Assembly: GCA_030267565.1 (NCBI GenBank)
Contig: BRXU01000001.1
Location: 372,001-436,000, forward strand
Reading direction: 5' to 3'
Length of the DNA: 64,000 nucleotides
Origin: Pleodorina starrii
Taxonomy: Eukaryota; Chlorophyta; Chlorophyceae; Chlamydomonadales; Volvocaceae
Numbering within the stretch: position 1 is the first letter of the stretch; each line of letters begins with the position of its first letter. The position numbers and the translations under genes are program-made. Under the pieces are notes generated by a model. The model ran no database searches. It saw only the letters and a list, made by a program, of their open reading frames with translations, and had not been told where the DNA came from. Positions 54,912 to 64,000 of this stretch are shown piece after piece.

Positions 54912-55857
54912 GTAGAATGGCGCTCGAGAAAATGTCCCAGATCAATTAGTCCGCCCGTCAGGTATGATTCACCCTGGTGATCGCGCCGAACGGAGAAGAA
55001 AGTACTCCCTAGGCCCGGTCCCCTTAACACACGCGAGAGTCTGTCTCCGCGTAAAATTAATTAATTAATTAACATGTATTGTAGGAGAGGGTTATGGATA
55101 GATTGGTATGGGAGTTGAACGGATCAAGGGAATGCCCAAGATCTGGCCAGGGTCGGCCAGTTCTAAGGGGGAGCTCGCGACAGCTGTCGAGAGCAAACGT
55201 GGGTGATGCGAATGCGCGGTTAGACGCAACAGGTCGCGAATGACGGTTGAATGAGAAACGTTCTAACCTAACGCCCCGCGAGTCTGTAGGCGCGGAAGGC
55301 AACGCTGAAGTGTGTGGAACCAGCTTGCTCCCGCATGAGCAAGACGTAAATACTCGTGTTGAAGTCAATCGTTTGTAGCACAGACTGCGGCTCGCTGAGC
55401 CATTAGTCGCGCAGCACTATCGAGTGCCCGAGCACTATAGCCGCGAAACGGAGGGAAACAAGATAAATGACGGCTATAACTGACTCTGGGCAAGCGCGAT
55501 CGTGCGGACGCCAAGCCATTGACGGTTATTAATAATACGCCTCGGTGTCATGTGTCCCGTGGGTCAATGGGTACCGAGACATCCAAATGTTAGTTAATGT
55601 ATGCTATGATGCTGCGAACCACCAGCGGCATATGTTAGGGTGATCGCGACGATGCGATATGCACGATGGAATTAGGGAAAAGAAGCAGCTGGTGGCAGAC
55701 GCAAGGGAATTACGTTGGCAGTCTAATGAAGGTATGCTGCTGTACTTTTTTATAGTCATGTATCGAACTGGAGCTCCTAGACTTGAGGTTGCTCATCTCT
55801 CCCTCCAATGCTACAAACCTGAAGCTTTTTGTGTGCTGCATCTGTTTGAACTTGCAG

Positions 55858-56098
55858 GAATGCATTTCACTATGCTGTGGCACCTTTAGCCGTGCTGGGC
55901 TACCAAGGATGGGCTGACACCACCCAGTAAGTAAACGTTGACTGCCGCACTAGCTTTCCTTTGTGTGATGCTGAATATCATGTTCATGATGTTGGGCTTG
56001 CAGGGTCTCGCCTCCAGATGTGGCCAGGGCCTCGCCTTACAGCAGCGTTTTCGTTTTCCTTGTGCCCCAGGTTGCCAGGCAGGGAGCTTTGCGGCCAG
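55858..56098 (+). pseudogene. Two phase-matched exon fragments, possibly captured from a host gene
   Basis: Exon-like segments 55858-55926 and 56004-56098 have textbook borders (TTGCAG/G, CA/GTAAGT, TTGCAG/G, CAG/GTAAGG) and compatible phases. Joined they read without a stop, including NAFHYAVAPLAVLGYQGWAD and SSVFVFLVPQVARQGALRP, which look like real protein with a hydrophobic segment. I do not recognise the parent family. Nothing upstream or downstream extends the frame, so this is a fragment. Confidence 0.45.
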
Positions 56099-56334
56099 GT
56101 AAGGCTTGGCCCATTGTAATAAAGGATCCCCAGTGCAACTGGTGCATCCACTCAACTGAACGGTGGTTCTTACCACCCCCATCTGTGACACACTTCGTAT
56201 ATGGGAAACACCCAGGACACGCTTCTTAACAAAGCTTCGTTCGAAGCAGAAATACAAACTTCCTAATTGGGGACCTTTTTCCATACAGCCAGATACGAAC
56301 TTCGTGTTCGAGTGACAATAATAGACTTCGTTGT

Positions 56335-56386
56335 GACTTCGTATCCACTTCGTATCCTGTGAAATATACGAAGTGGATACGAAGTC
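56335..56386. repeat. Perfect 21-bp inverted repeat built from TACGAAG words
   Basis: GACTTCGTATCCACTTCGTAT, a 10-base loop (CCTGTGAAAT), then its exact reverse complement. Each arm contains the ATACGAAG word twice. It lies near the right end of the insertion at 55730-56468. Confidence 0.9.
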
Positions 56387-57799
56387 AGGCCCAGATAATA
56401 CGAAGCCCAAATACGAAGTCGGGAGGCCAAAAATACGAAGTTTTGACCCCCCCTTTTTCCCAGAGTGGCAATAGGTCGTACAGGTGTGGACAGTTGATGA
56501 GGTACGATGGTGAGGTACATAGGTACAATGACGCGAGAATGACGTCATCGGGCCCTATGATGGCGGGTTGGGCCTTATGTGCCATGAGTATATAAGGCGG
56601 TGGTCCGTAGCCATTCGGTATCTTTTGGCAGTTATACAACAACAGACAGGCATACAACAACCTTGACACATTCAGACCCAAGGGTCCTCGGATCCCATAC
56701 CTTGTAACCCTTAAGGTCAATTCTCTTTCCCGAGTCTCGGCGTCGTTTCATATCACTCGCACAAACACCTTAACTGTCAGCTGTCTTCGGTCATCGTCCA
56801 AGATCCCCTCTTTCCCTCCGAACCTCCCCGGTTCGTCAAGACTCTTCGTTTACTAACGCTGTGCACCAGACTACACTACCTAAAGCTTGGGCCCCAAGGC
56901 CTCTAGACATTACGCTGCTTCCGCATCTCGATACGTCTTCCGCATCTCGATACGTCTTCCGCATCTCGATTTAGCTTCCGCATCTCGATATAGCTTCCGC
57001 ATCTCGATATAGTTAAACGCCAAAGGACCAGCTAAAGGGAACAAAGCACAGTGTACATCGTCGTCATACGGCACTGTGTGCGGCTGAGCGACTCTGTCAA
57101 ACGTTCCTACAGACGCTCAGGGCCTATCTTAGCCCGCGTATCACTCGCGAAAATTTTTGGGTGTACGCGCTAGGTGGCCCGACGCGCGCGGGCGCGACAG
57201 CGCTGTTAGACAGCTCCGGAGCGAGCGCAACTGAGACAAGTGTCGCAATTTGGGTGCAGCATGACAACACCCAGCTCAGTGGGCTCAGTTGCCATTGCCA
57301 TAACTACTGCCAACACGGCAGCTTGCCGCACCTTCGTCGTGCCATCCCAGTGGTGGTGCATCTCGTACTTGCTACCACCCCGGTTTCTGTATCTAAGACC
57401 CACCCGACCCAACCCAACCCAGACCCCGGCGTCCAGCCATTTGTACGACAGTGAAGCCCCGCCGTCAGCGGTCGGAAGGGAAAGGGGGGAACTGTTGGGC
57501 GCTAGGGGCACGACAGTGCTGGACAACAATGCTCACGCACCTGGGGCAACAGACTGCCGCTACCCGGTTTGCGATGGGCGGATCCAGGCACCCGTCCTGC
57601 GCGCCCTGCCCGTCAACCCACCCAGCTGCTAAACGCCACATGCCTGCCCCTGCCAGGACGCCGCCAGACCAGGACACCACCAAAAGACCGGGCCAAAAGC
57701 ATTCAATAACTGGCGGTTCTTGGATGTTCTTGGACATTCAAGAACTGGCGGAGTTCGTTGTTTTGGGGCCGTCTGTTGGCGCCGTGCAAAGGAGAGAAG

Positions 57800-57940
57800 G
57801 TGGCCGCGGCCGCGCGGCATCCCCGCGGCCGAGAAGGTGGCCGCGGCCGCGCGGCCTCCCCGCGGCCGAGAAGGTGGCCGCGGCCGCGCGGCCTCCCCGC
57901 GGCCGAGAAGGTGGCCGCGGCCGCGCGGCCTCCCCGCGGC
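57800..57940 (+). repeat. 37-bp GC-rich minisatellite, nearly four units
   Basis: Units GTGGCCGCGGCCGCGCGGCC... begin at 57800, 57837, 57874 and 57911; the first differs by one base (GCATCC for GCCTCC). The open frames through it (poly-Arg/Ala/Pro) are by-products. Confidence 0.92.
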
Positions 57941-58164
57941 CCGCGGCCGCGCCCGCGCCCGCGTCCCCGCAGTCATAGCAATACCGCGGCATCGACATAT
58001 GCCTAAGTATTCACGCTACAACTGCCACACTGCCGCCGCCCATCAACGAACGAGGTCGATGACTGCTGCAGGTGCAGGGCCACGAGGATGAGGACGTCTT
58101 AGTAAAACTATGGCGTGGTTACAGTTTCTAAATGAGAAATGATAAGGTATTTGGACATCAAGTC

Positions 58165-58661
58165 AAGGGCGACGTCTCAACAAGGTTTCGTATCGCCAAG
58201 GCTTCGTATTGCCGCTGCTGCGTTTATGGATGGCTAACAAGTTTAACGAATGGACACTTTGGACCATGCTGACATGTGTACATATTGTAAAACAAACACA
58301 ATCATAAAAACAAATCATTATAACAACATAGCTGTGGCAAGACATGTGAGGTCGAACGAAAGTTCAAGTTGCCTCGTAAACGGGCTACCCGAAATATGAA
58401 GGACGTCCGATGGCGCACTGTTTGCAGACAGGTCCAGGTAATGTACCAAGGGATTATAATCGTGTTATAAGTATGTTCTCAAGTTATTTTGTAAGTTGCG
58501 TTTTTGGTGCCACCTTCGTTCGGGTTTCACTGATCGAACTTCGTAACTTTGGGCGTGCCCGGACATGGCCCTATACGAAGCCCTAGGATCCTTCGTTCGA
58601 CCCCTCGGGACTGAAATACGAAGCCGGTGTCATTTACGAAGGAAACTTTTTCCCAGAGTGG
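58165..58661. mobile_element. Second TACGAAG-motif element, borders approximate
   Basis: Contains TTTCGTATCGCCAAGGCTTCGTA near the left, several TACGAAG words (58574, 58617, 58635), and ends TTTTTCCCAGAGTGG like the insertion ending at 56468. Left border and target duplication not determined. Confidence 0.4.
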
Positions 58662-59521
58662 AACGTGGCCAATCAAAACTTCTGATAACGCAAGCTAGCA
58701 GGTATGGATTGGTGGACGCAGCGATAAGCAAGCACTCAACGGCGTCTGGCTGCGCTGCTGCAGCACGCAGCCCTTGGACGCAGAAGTAAGCCTCCCCGCC
58801 CGGCGGGAATATTAATTGTTGCGCTGGTGGTTGTTAATTACCTTCAATTTACACGAACAGGGCCAGTAACAATGTCGATCCACACACCAGTTACATCCTA
58901 TTTATCTGATAAGTACAATAAGGCCCAAAGCATCATTTCCAGGTAAGCAAAGCAAGCGCAGACGGTGATTCCGGACAGTCAATGAGCGACAATGAACTAC
59001 GTAACTCTGAGGTGTATGCTTACGTAATTGTGGAGAGACGTATCTTCAAACCCCCCAACCCCTCACAAAATCCGTTTACCATCACATCTACCACGTCGCT
59101 TGACTTCCATACACAGGGACATGCCCTACATGATCGGATGTGTAATTCCCCCAAGCAATAGTATATTCCGTCCCCTCTTCTGCTTCCCCGTTGTCTCATC
59201 ATGACCTACGCAATTAACAACCATCCATCAAACTAAAGCACCACGCCGCCGGCCCTGGCATCTAGCTACGAACAGAATGGAGACATTGGAGGCATGCCCT
59301 GCTGGACGGGGAGCGCCTCTTCGCCGCAGCCAGGATAATGCACATTTAAGAGCCTTCCCAACCCCGCCCACATGCCCCCATGCATCCAGCATGCGGCTTG
59401 TGCCTTTAGACTCGCCGAACACTCGCCGACGGAGATAAGTTGATTCCTTCCAGCGAGCGAGGAAACCGCATGCACAGCTACACAAAGCAGTGCAGCTGGC
59501 TGCGCCCGGCCTTATAAATCA

Positions 59522-62313
59522 TCACGCTGCCTCCTCCAGCTTCATCCAGCAGCCCTCACTGTAGGTCCTTCCGGTTGAAGAATGCTCCCCTAGCAGGAAG
59601 AGCATGTAGTAGACGAAGGGGGCTACTGCGGGCTGGTCCTTGGGAGGGGCTCTCAGGGTGAGAGATGTGCCGGCATCGGAGACAATGGGCTGCGGGCGGG
59701 GGGCGGGCAGAGCAGAGGTGGGTGGGCGGGCAGAGCAGAGGTGGGTGGGCACACGAAATGTCAAAGGCAAGTTTGGAGCATTTAAATCGTTGTGGGCAGG
59801 TCGCATGATTCATCAGGCCGCTGAAGCTAGGATACAGCTGATCATCCAGCAGTGATAGATGATGAGGCACATGATTATCACATGTCCGCCGCTGCTGCTG
59901 GCTCAAAGAATGTGATTATTACGGCAATTATTGGTGGGGGAATCGATGCCAGTATGTACGCAGATTGTTAATTGCATGCAGACGGGCGCGATACCAGGGC
60001 AGACCAGATACCACGCACGCAGGGCAGCAAGTATGTACACTTAAAAGCCAGAGGCACCCGCACGCTACTTTCATCGCGACATCATTAATTACCAGGAAGA
60101 TGACGCGTTGGCTGAAATTGAGGGAATGGGTCACGGCACAGGGTGCAGCGATGGAAGCTCCGGTAATTTTGCGGCCACCACCGTACGAGTACGACACAGT
60201 GAAGTTCCTGCAACACGTAGAGAGGGAGAGTTACGATGTATGTATGTCGACAGATTTCAGAATTTCACATACGGTGCACACATTGGTGATATATACAAAG
60301 AAGGACATAGTCAAGATAGCTTTTCAGAACACGCTGACTCGCTGAAGCTCAATGGCTAACGCCGTCGGAACATATCGGCCCACATCTATCACACGCGTAG
60401 AAAGAAAGTAGAAAGTATTACGCTGGACCGTAAGCCCTTGCGTGGGTTAAGGGAACAGACTGATGCCTCATCGGCGGGTACAGCCCATTACCGCGGTGAC
60501 CGCCTTTTTGACTAAGATGGGTTGCTTCTCCCACCCACTCAGTGTCTGGACTCCGTCTCACTCGGATCACATCTGGGTACCCGCACGCATTCTTCCCAGA
60601 CATGCCAGACACATCATCGTTGAACATTCAACCGTGATGAGTTCTACCAGTGCAGGGGACAGGGACATGGCTAAAGAGCCATGCGGTCACCTGCTGTTCG
60701 TTCCCACACCAGGGCCCCCATCGGTCACCTAGCCCTCTGCGAAGGCCGGGATCGTACTGGTGACCTCTCGGTCACCAATTCAGTGCCCTAACTCTCAGGC
60801 ACTTCCTAGGGGATACGTCAGGGGCAGGGAACCTTGCCCACCCTGCAATGCACTGCACGCACTGTCCGCTCGTTTATTTTATTTCACGCTCGGTGCGCAA
60901 TTGCCATGCCAGTAAGGAGGGATGTGCTTGCCCCAGACAAAAAATCGGTTTCATTCGTATGTGCGTATGCATTGGCCTGCTTGAAGGGTACTGTACTAAA
61001 TAAGGGAACGAAGCGGGGTGGTTTCATATGGGTACCCCCATCCACGATGCACCATACTGAGCCCCCCCGCATTCCGTCGGTATGCATCCCCGTGTGTGTA
61101 CGAACTTACGATCCACGTGTGATGATACTTGGGCAGTTGCTGACCGTCGGGCGAACGATGCCTGGGCCGATCTCAGCTGGCGTGCCGAGCTGCATCCGAT
61201 AGTCCTTGTCACCATCAGGACTGACAGTGAACCCTGAACCCCGTATCTGTATGTGGGACCGTAAATGCATGTTTGAATGGATGGGTTGGTTAATGAGCAG
61301 TGTACGTACTGATTGTTATAGGGAACGGTACCTGAGTGGGCACATATATAAGTGGCTGTGGGTACGGGTGGCTCACGACTTGCTTGACGAGTGAGATATG
61401 GGCGGCCAGCTTCGTAAAGCCGTCTTAACGCAACCCTACATTTCAACATATATCATTTCAACCCGTATTATTCGTGGCGATACGGTATTATTACCGTATA
61501 AACACAGGTGGCATCGATCTTCGGTCCCTGGCCTTATTATTATACACATTCGCTCCCTCACAATCGACGGCCTTGACTAAATTTTGTATGGTACTCACAA
61601 TCATGCGTGGGCCGCACATGTCGCATCCGGCCACGAAGATGTCACCGCTCAGATCCAGGCATGCGGCGGAATGGTACATTTTGGCATAGCCTGGACGCAG
61701 CACACCAAGCAAACAAACAGCACAATAGGAATTAAATAAGCGACGTACGTAAGCACCGATAATGACGGACGGAGCGGTTAGTTGTAGATAGGACAGGTCT
61801 GGCGGCGGGTAATTCGGAATTTACCGCAGCGCGCCTGCGGGTAATTTGGCATATACCGCAGCGCGCCTATTTCGGTGAGCTCATGGAAGCACGCAGCACA
61901 TACATAGCTGCTGGATGGATCAATGCGAGCGAGTGATCGATTGTATGTATACGATTGCATTTTCAGGTAGCTGCTGATCAGACAGTGGATGCCGGACCAG
62001 TAAATCAAACATTTCCGATAATACAAATCCGCAATTGGTGAAATGAACGGAGTGCAAATGTGAGTGCACAATGCACCGTTGCGAACCCCAAACACCATGC
62101 CGAATAATCCAGCCCTCGTCACACAAGCGCGATAGATCAAAACATGAAGGCGGTCGCGTCCCACATTCACAAATGTATGTCGGCCTTACCGATGTGAGCG
62201 GTCAGAGTGAAGCGTGAACCCGCTGGTGCCTCCGGGTCGTACATGATGCTGTTGGCCGCCGGCCTCTCCGCCAGGTAGTTGTTCAGTCCAGTCTTGAGGC
62301 CCGCTCTGCCGGT
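59522..62313 (-). CDS. Copper-radical oxidase (galactose/glyoxal oxidase-like), 3' half
   Basis: Five exons join in phase: 62313-62190, 61690-61599, 61246-61110, 60207-60093 and 59689-59522, about 211 residues of the C-terminal half. NNYLAERPAANSIMYDPEAPAGSRF leads to KMYHSAACLDLSGDIFVAG, where Tyr-His are the axial Tyr and a His copper ligand of the AA5 active site. YRMQLGTPAEIGPGIVRPTV starts the C-terminal immunoglobulin-like domain (DUF1929), VTHSLNFSQRVIFL carries the second copper His, and VAPFVYYMLFLL is the closing strand. The family oxidises alcohols or aldehydes to give H2O2, usually outside the cell or in the wall. The kelch N-terminal half with the Cys-Tyr cofactor is not found in the 390 bases before the PAT-like element starts at 62704; it may lie beyond that element off the window or be lost. 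Confidence 0.85.
60420..60806 (-). other. Possible tRNA-derived SINE in an oxidase intron
   Basis: Within the 896-base intron, the minus strand reads TAGGGCACTGAATTGGTGACC then CGAGAGGTCACCAGTACGATCCCGGCC (about 60798-60744), resembling the A-box/D-arm and B-box/T-arm of a tRNA head. The downstream 320 bases would be the SINE body. Folding is imperfect and the borders and target duplication were not resolved. Confidence 0.33.
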
Positions 62314-62703
62314 CTGTCGCGTGAAATGACATGACATACGTGAAAAGCTGTCGATCAGTTGCGTATGGCATTGTGTGCGTGCGTGAGCAGGGGTGACCAC
62401 GCATGGCCACACGCCGCGCCTCCAAAACACACAAACTGCACTTAGTGCGCCTCGGCACCCGTATGCGCGGTATATATGGCCGGTCCGGGTTTTATTATTA
62501 CGCTGGTATGCTCGTAATTTAGACTCTTTGATGGTACCCAAGCTTCGTGGTTGTCTACCGACACGCACGCGCATACATGCTTAAGATAAGGTCCTTTCAT
62601 CGATACCCAGTCGTAAAGCCATCCAGTCACGAGCCGCGATGCAAGCTGTATGTGTTATTACATGACATGCGGCGGGGTAGACTCGGTAAACGCAAGTTCT
62701 AAC
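62314..62703. other. Upstream intron sequence of the oxidase gene up to the PAT-like element
   Basis: No further oxidase exon was recognised here. The minus-strand frame is open for a while but has no kelch-like sequence. Consistent with an intron that was hit by the element at 62704, or with truncation. Confidence 0.45.
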
Positions 62704-62855
62704 TCCTCACTGTTACACTACAACGAGATACTGCTCCAACAACTCGTCCGTCGGGCTCCAACAACCTAACCTGCAGAAAACGGAACCTGCAAGGGCCATC
62801 TCGATTTTGACTTTGGACTAGTGGCCGGTTGTCTCTCTCCGCTCACTCCGGCAGA
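62704..62855 (-). repeat. Split direct repeat, outer copy
   Basis: 152 bp from TCCTCACTGTTACACTACAA to CACTCCGGCAGA; one mismatch (62762) with the copy at 63175-63326. Confidence 0.93.
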
Positions 62856-63174
62856 TACGCCAGGCAAACGGCACCACGCGTTGCAACGACACGAAAACCC
62901 ATACAACGCCCCCCCCCCCCACGCGCGCGGCACCTGCGAGGGCCTGGCGACGGGCGGGAGGCGGGAGTACTAGCCCTGGCAGAAGGGCTAACACAAAAGA
63001 TGAAACAACAACGGCAGATGCCGTCTCCAGACGGCAGCTGCCCCACAAGAGGCGCAGCCTCTGGCTGCAAGCCGTACACCGTACGGCAACCAACTTAACC
63101 GTTAACAACGATCGTCGTTAGAACCAGACTTCTCTGCCACTCCTTCGTCGCTGCTAGAGAAGTCAACGTTTCTA

Positions 63175-63326
63175 TCCTCACTGTTACACTACAACGAGAT
63201 ACTGCTCCAACAACTCGTCCGTCGGGCTCCAAAAACCTAACCTGCAGAAAACGGAACCTGCAAGGGCCATCTCGATTTTGACTTTGGACTAGTGGCCGGT
63301 TGTCTCTCTCCGCTCACTCCGGCAGA
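63175..63326 (-). repeat. Split direct repeat, inner copy next to the recombinase
   Basis: Same 152 bp, offset 471 bases from the outer copy. Its inner edge is 28 bases from the recombinase stop codon. Confidence 0.93.
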
Positions 63327-63354
63327 CTTCGAAGATGAGGGTTCACCGGTACAC

Positions 63355-64000
63355 TAGTCCGTGTCGCCCAGGCCCATGCACGCCTGCGCCGCGCGCTTGC
63401 GCTCGTCGGAATCGTGCACATAGCACTCCGCGAAAACTGCCGCACTCTTCCAGCGGCCGTGCTCTTGTACCAGGCAGGCGCGGGTCTGCCCCGCCATTCA
63501 CAGCAGCCGAGGCCCCGCCGCTCCGGAAGCTGTGTGTCCCCACTTTCTTGGTTATGCCCGCCGCCGTGCACAGCTCCAGCAGCTGTTTCCGGTACGTCGT
63601 GTACGACACTGCCGGAATCACGTTGGGCAGCGGGACCGAGGTCTGCGCCAGCACGTGCCGGCCCTGCACGTTCTTCACCGCCCGCATCAGCGGTCCAACG
63701 TCCTCAACCTCCTCCGTATGCCGAGTGCCGGCCGCGTCCACCCACGTCCGGATGTCGGGGCGGGTCTTGTACTGCCCCTCCGCCAGCAGCCGCTTGAGCA
63801 GTCGCACGGCACAGTACGGGCTGCCGGCCGCCTCCTCGAAAATCGTCACGGACTTCCCGTCACCGTACTGGTCCGTTTTTCCGGCGTAGAGGTGGATAAC
63901 CACCTTGCCGTCCGAGAACTCCATCAGTCGCTCGTGGACCATGATGCGCGCCAAGTCGCTGTACCGGAACAGGCCTTTGAAGCAGAGCACCGCAAACGTC
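63355..64000 (-). CDS. Tyrosine recombinase (phage-integrase fold), N-terminal part off the window, one frame break
   Basis: The minus-strand frame entering at 64000 reads FKGLFRYSDLARIMVHERLM (first conserved region, Arg in position), VVIHLYAGKTDQYGDG (beta-hairpin with catalytic-type Lys), YCAVRLLKRLL and THSFRSGGASAAVNGG (His-x-x-Arg box). The remaining motif EHGRWKSAAVFAECYV, with His/Trp and the Tyr nucleophile, is in the next frame, ending at the stop 63357-63355. The two parts meet at the four-base C run 63489-63492 (GGGG in the sense direction), where one extra base explains the break. It may be a dead copy or a base-calling error. The protein would excise and insert a circular DNA intermediate, as for DIRS-order retroelements. 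Confidence 0.8.

Larger units (their letters stand above)
55730..56468. mobile_element. Insertion with TACGAAG motifs and two captured-looking exons
   Basis: It interrupts sequence that is continuous in the inverted-duplication arms (TCTAATGA ... CAATAGGTCG; the arms have CG between). Its right end TTTTTCCCAGAGTGG recurs at 58647-58661, and both stretches are studded with TACGAAG / CTTCGTA words, so they belong to one family. The left end and any target duplication were not resolved. Internally it carries two exon-like segments (see 55858-56098). Confidence 0.55.
55147..57192 (+). mobile_element. 5'-truncated relative of the gag-only element: 3' part plus LTR
   Basis: 55147-55729 and 56469-56562 match the inverted-duplication arms (CGACAGCTGTCGAGAGCAA to GAATGACGTCATCGGGCC), with clear divergence. 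They are followed by an LTR-like block with a TATA motif (GAGTATATAAGG, about 56587) and the 19-bp units, ending GACGCGCGCGGG at 57192. The 739-bp stretch 55730-56468 is a later insertion into this copy. Confidence 0.65.
57193..59521. other. Unassigned sequence 3' of the copper-radical oxidase gene
   Basis: No gene recognised. It contains a 37-bp minisatellite (57800-57940), a second TACGAAG-motif element (about 58165-58661) and, on the minus strand, TGTAA signals at 58895-58891 and 58853-58849 that could end the oxidase transcript. Confidence 0.45.
62704..64000 (-). mobile_element. PAT/Kangaroo-like tyrosine-recombinase element (DIRS order), one end
   Basis: A tyrosine recombinase gene (minus strand, stop at 63355) is followed by a 152-bp repeat (63326-63175), a 319-bp unique stretch (63174-62856) and a second copy of the repeat (62855-62704). 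This B1-A2-B2 arrangement is the 'split direct repeat' end of PAT-type DIRS elements; the matching A1 at the other end would lie beyond the window. The two repeats differ at one base. The junction with oxidase intron sequence is at or just below 62704. Confidence 0.75.

Noticed and set aside
56335..56386. loxP-like recombination site
   Set aside because: Shares only the ATACGAAG word; arm length, spacer and sequence differ, and there is no Cre-type gene nearby.
55886..56548. 220-codon minus-strand frame
   Set aside because: Crosses the border between the insertion and the older repeat and runs antisense to the exon-like segments; no domain.

Overview
The window reads as nuclear DNA of a volvocine green alga (Chlamydomonadales; a Chlamydomonas/Volvox-type genome). 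The evidence is many short exons with GT-AG introns that hold together at codon level, GC-rich third positions, TGTAA-type poly(A) signals, a plastid-lumen FKBP with a twin-arginine signal, and mobile elements like those first described in Volvox (an Osser-like Copia element primed from an internal part of the initiator tRNA-Met, and a PAT/Kangaroo-like tyrosine-recombinase element). The species cannot be named from the sequence alone. Exon coordinates were read by eye, joining splice sites only where reading phases agree.

Left part (1-23.4 kb): five conventional single-copy host genes. On the minus strand are a DDRGK1/UFBP1 homolog (ER membrane UFMylation adaptor, 3' end off the left edge), a secreted GH5 endo-beta-mannanase (4486-7700) and an FKBP16-type thylakoid-lumen immunophilin (9476-12722). 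On the plus strand are BRX1, a Brix-domain 60S ribosome-assembly factor (13155-17536, head to head with the FKBP gene), and an organelle-targeted deoxyribonucleoside kinase (18117-23403).

Middle part (26-36 kb): GC-rich trinucleotide arrays and minisatellites, a clean hAT-type MITE sitting in a minisatellite, a decayed tyrosine-recombinase fragment, and a three-exon gene of unknown function (32327-33944).

Right part (35-58 kb): a nested mobile-element cluster. It holds (i) two copies of an unclassified element with a GC-rich terminal hairpin, one of about 0.95 kb and one expanded to about 4.5 kb by GCTAC pentanucleotide arrays; (ii) a gag-only Copia derivative (TR-GAG type) with identical-looking LTRs, PBS, PPT and a 5-bp target duplication; (iii) a complete 353-bp TRIM element with 56-bp LTRs; (iv) an Osser-like Copia whose integrase is split by the 4.5-kb element; (v) an inverted duplication of about 640 bp into which that Copia jumped; (vi) a gag-only LTR element with an Asp/Tyr-rich second ORF; (vii) an insertion that carries two apparently captured exons.

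Right edge (59.5-64 kb): the 3' half of a copper-radical oxidase (galactose/glyoxal oxidase-like) gene on the minus strand. The recognisable exons stop where a PAT-like (DIRS order) element begins. That element shows two 152-bp direct repeats and a tyrosine recombinase running off the window.
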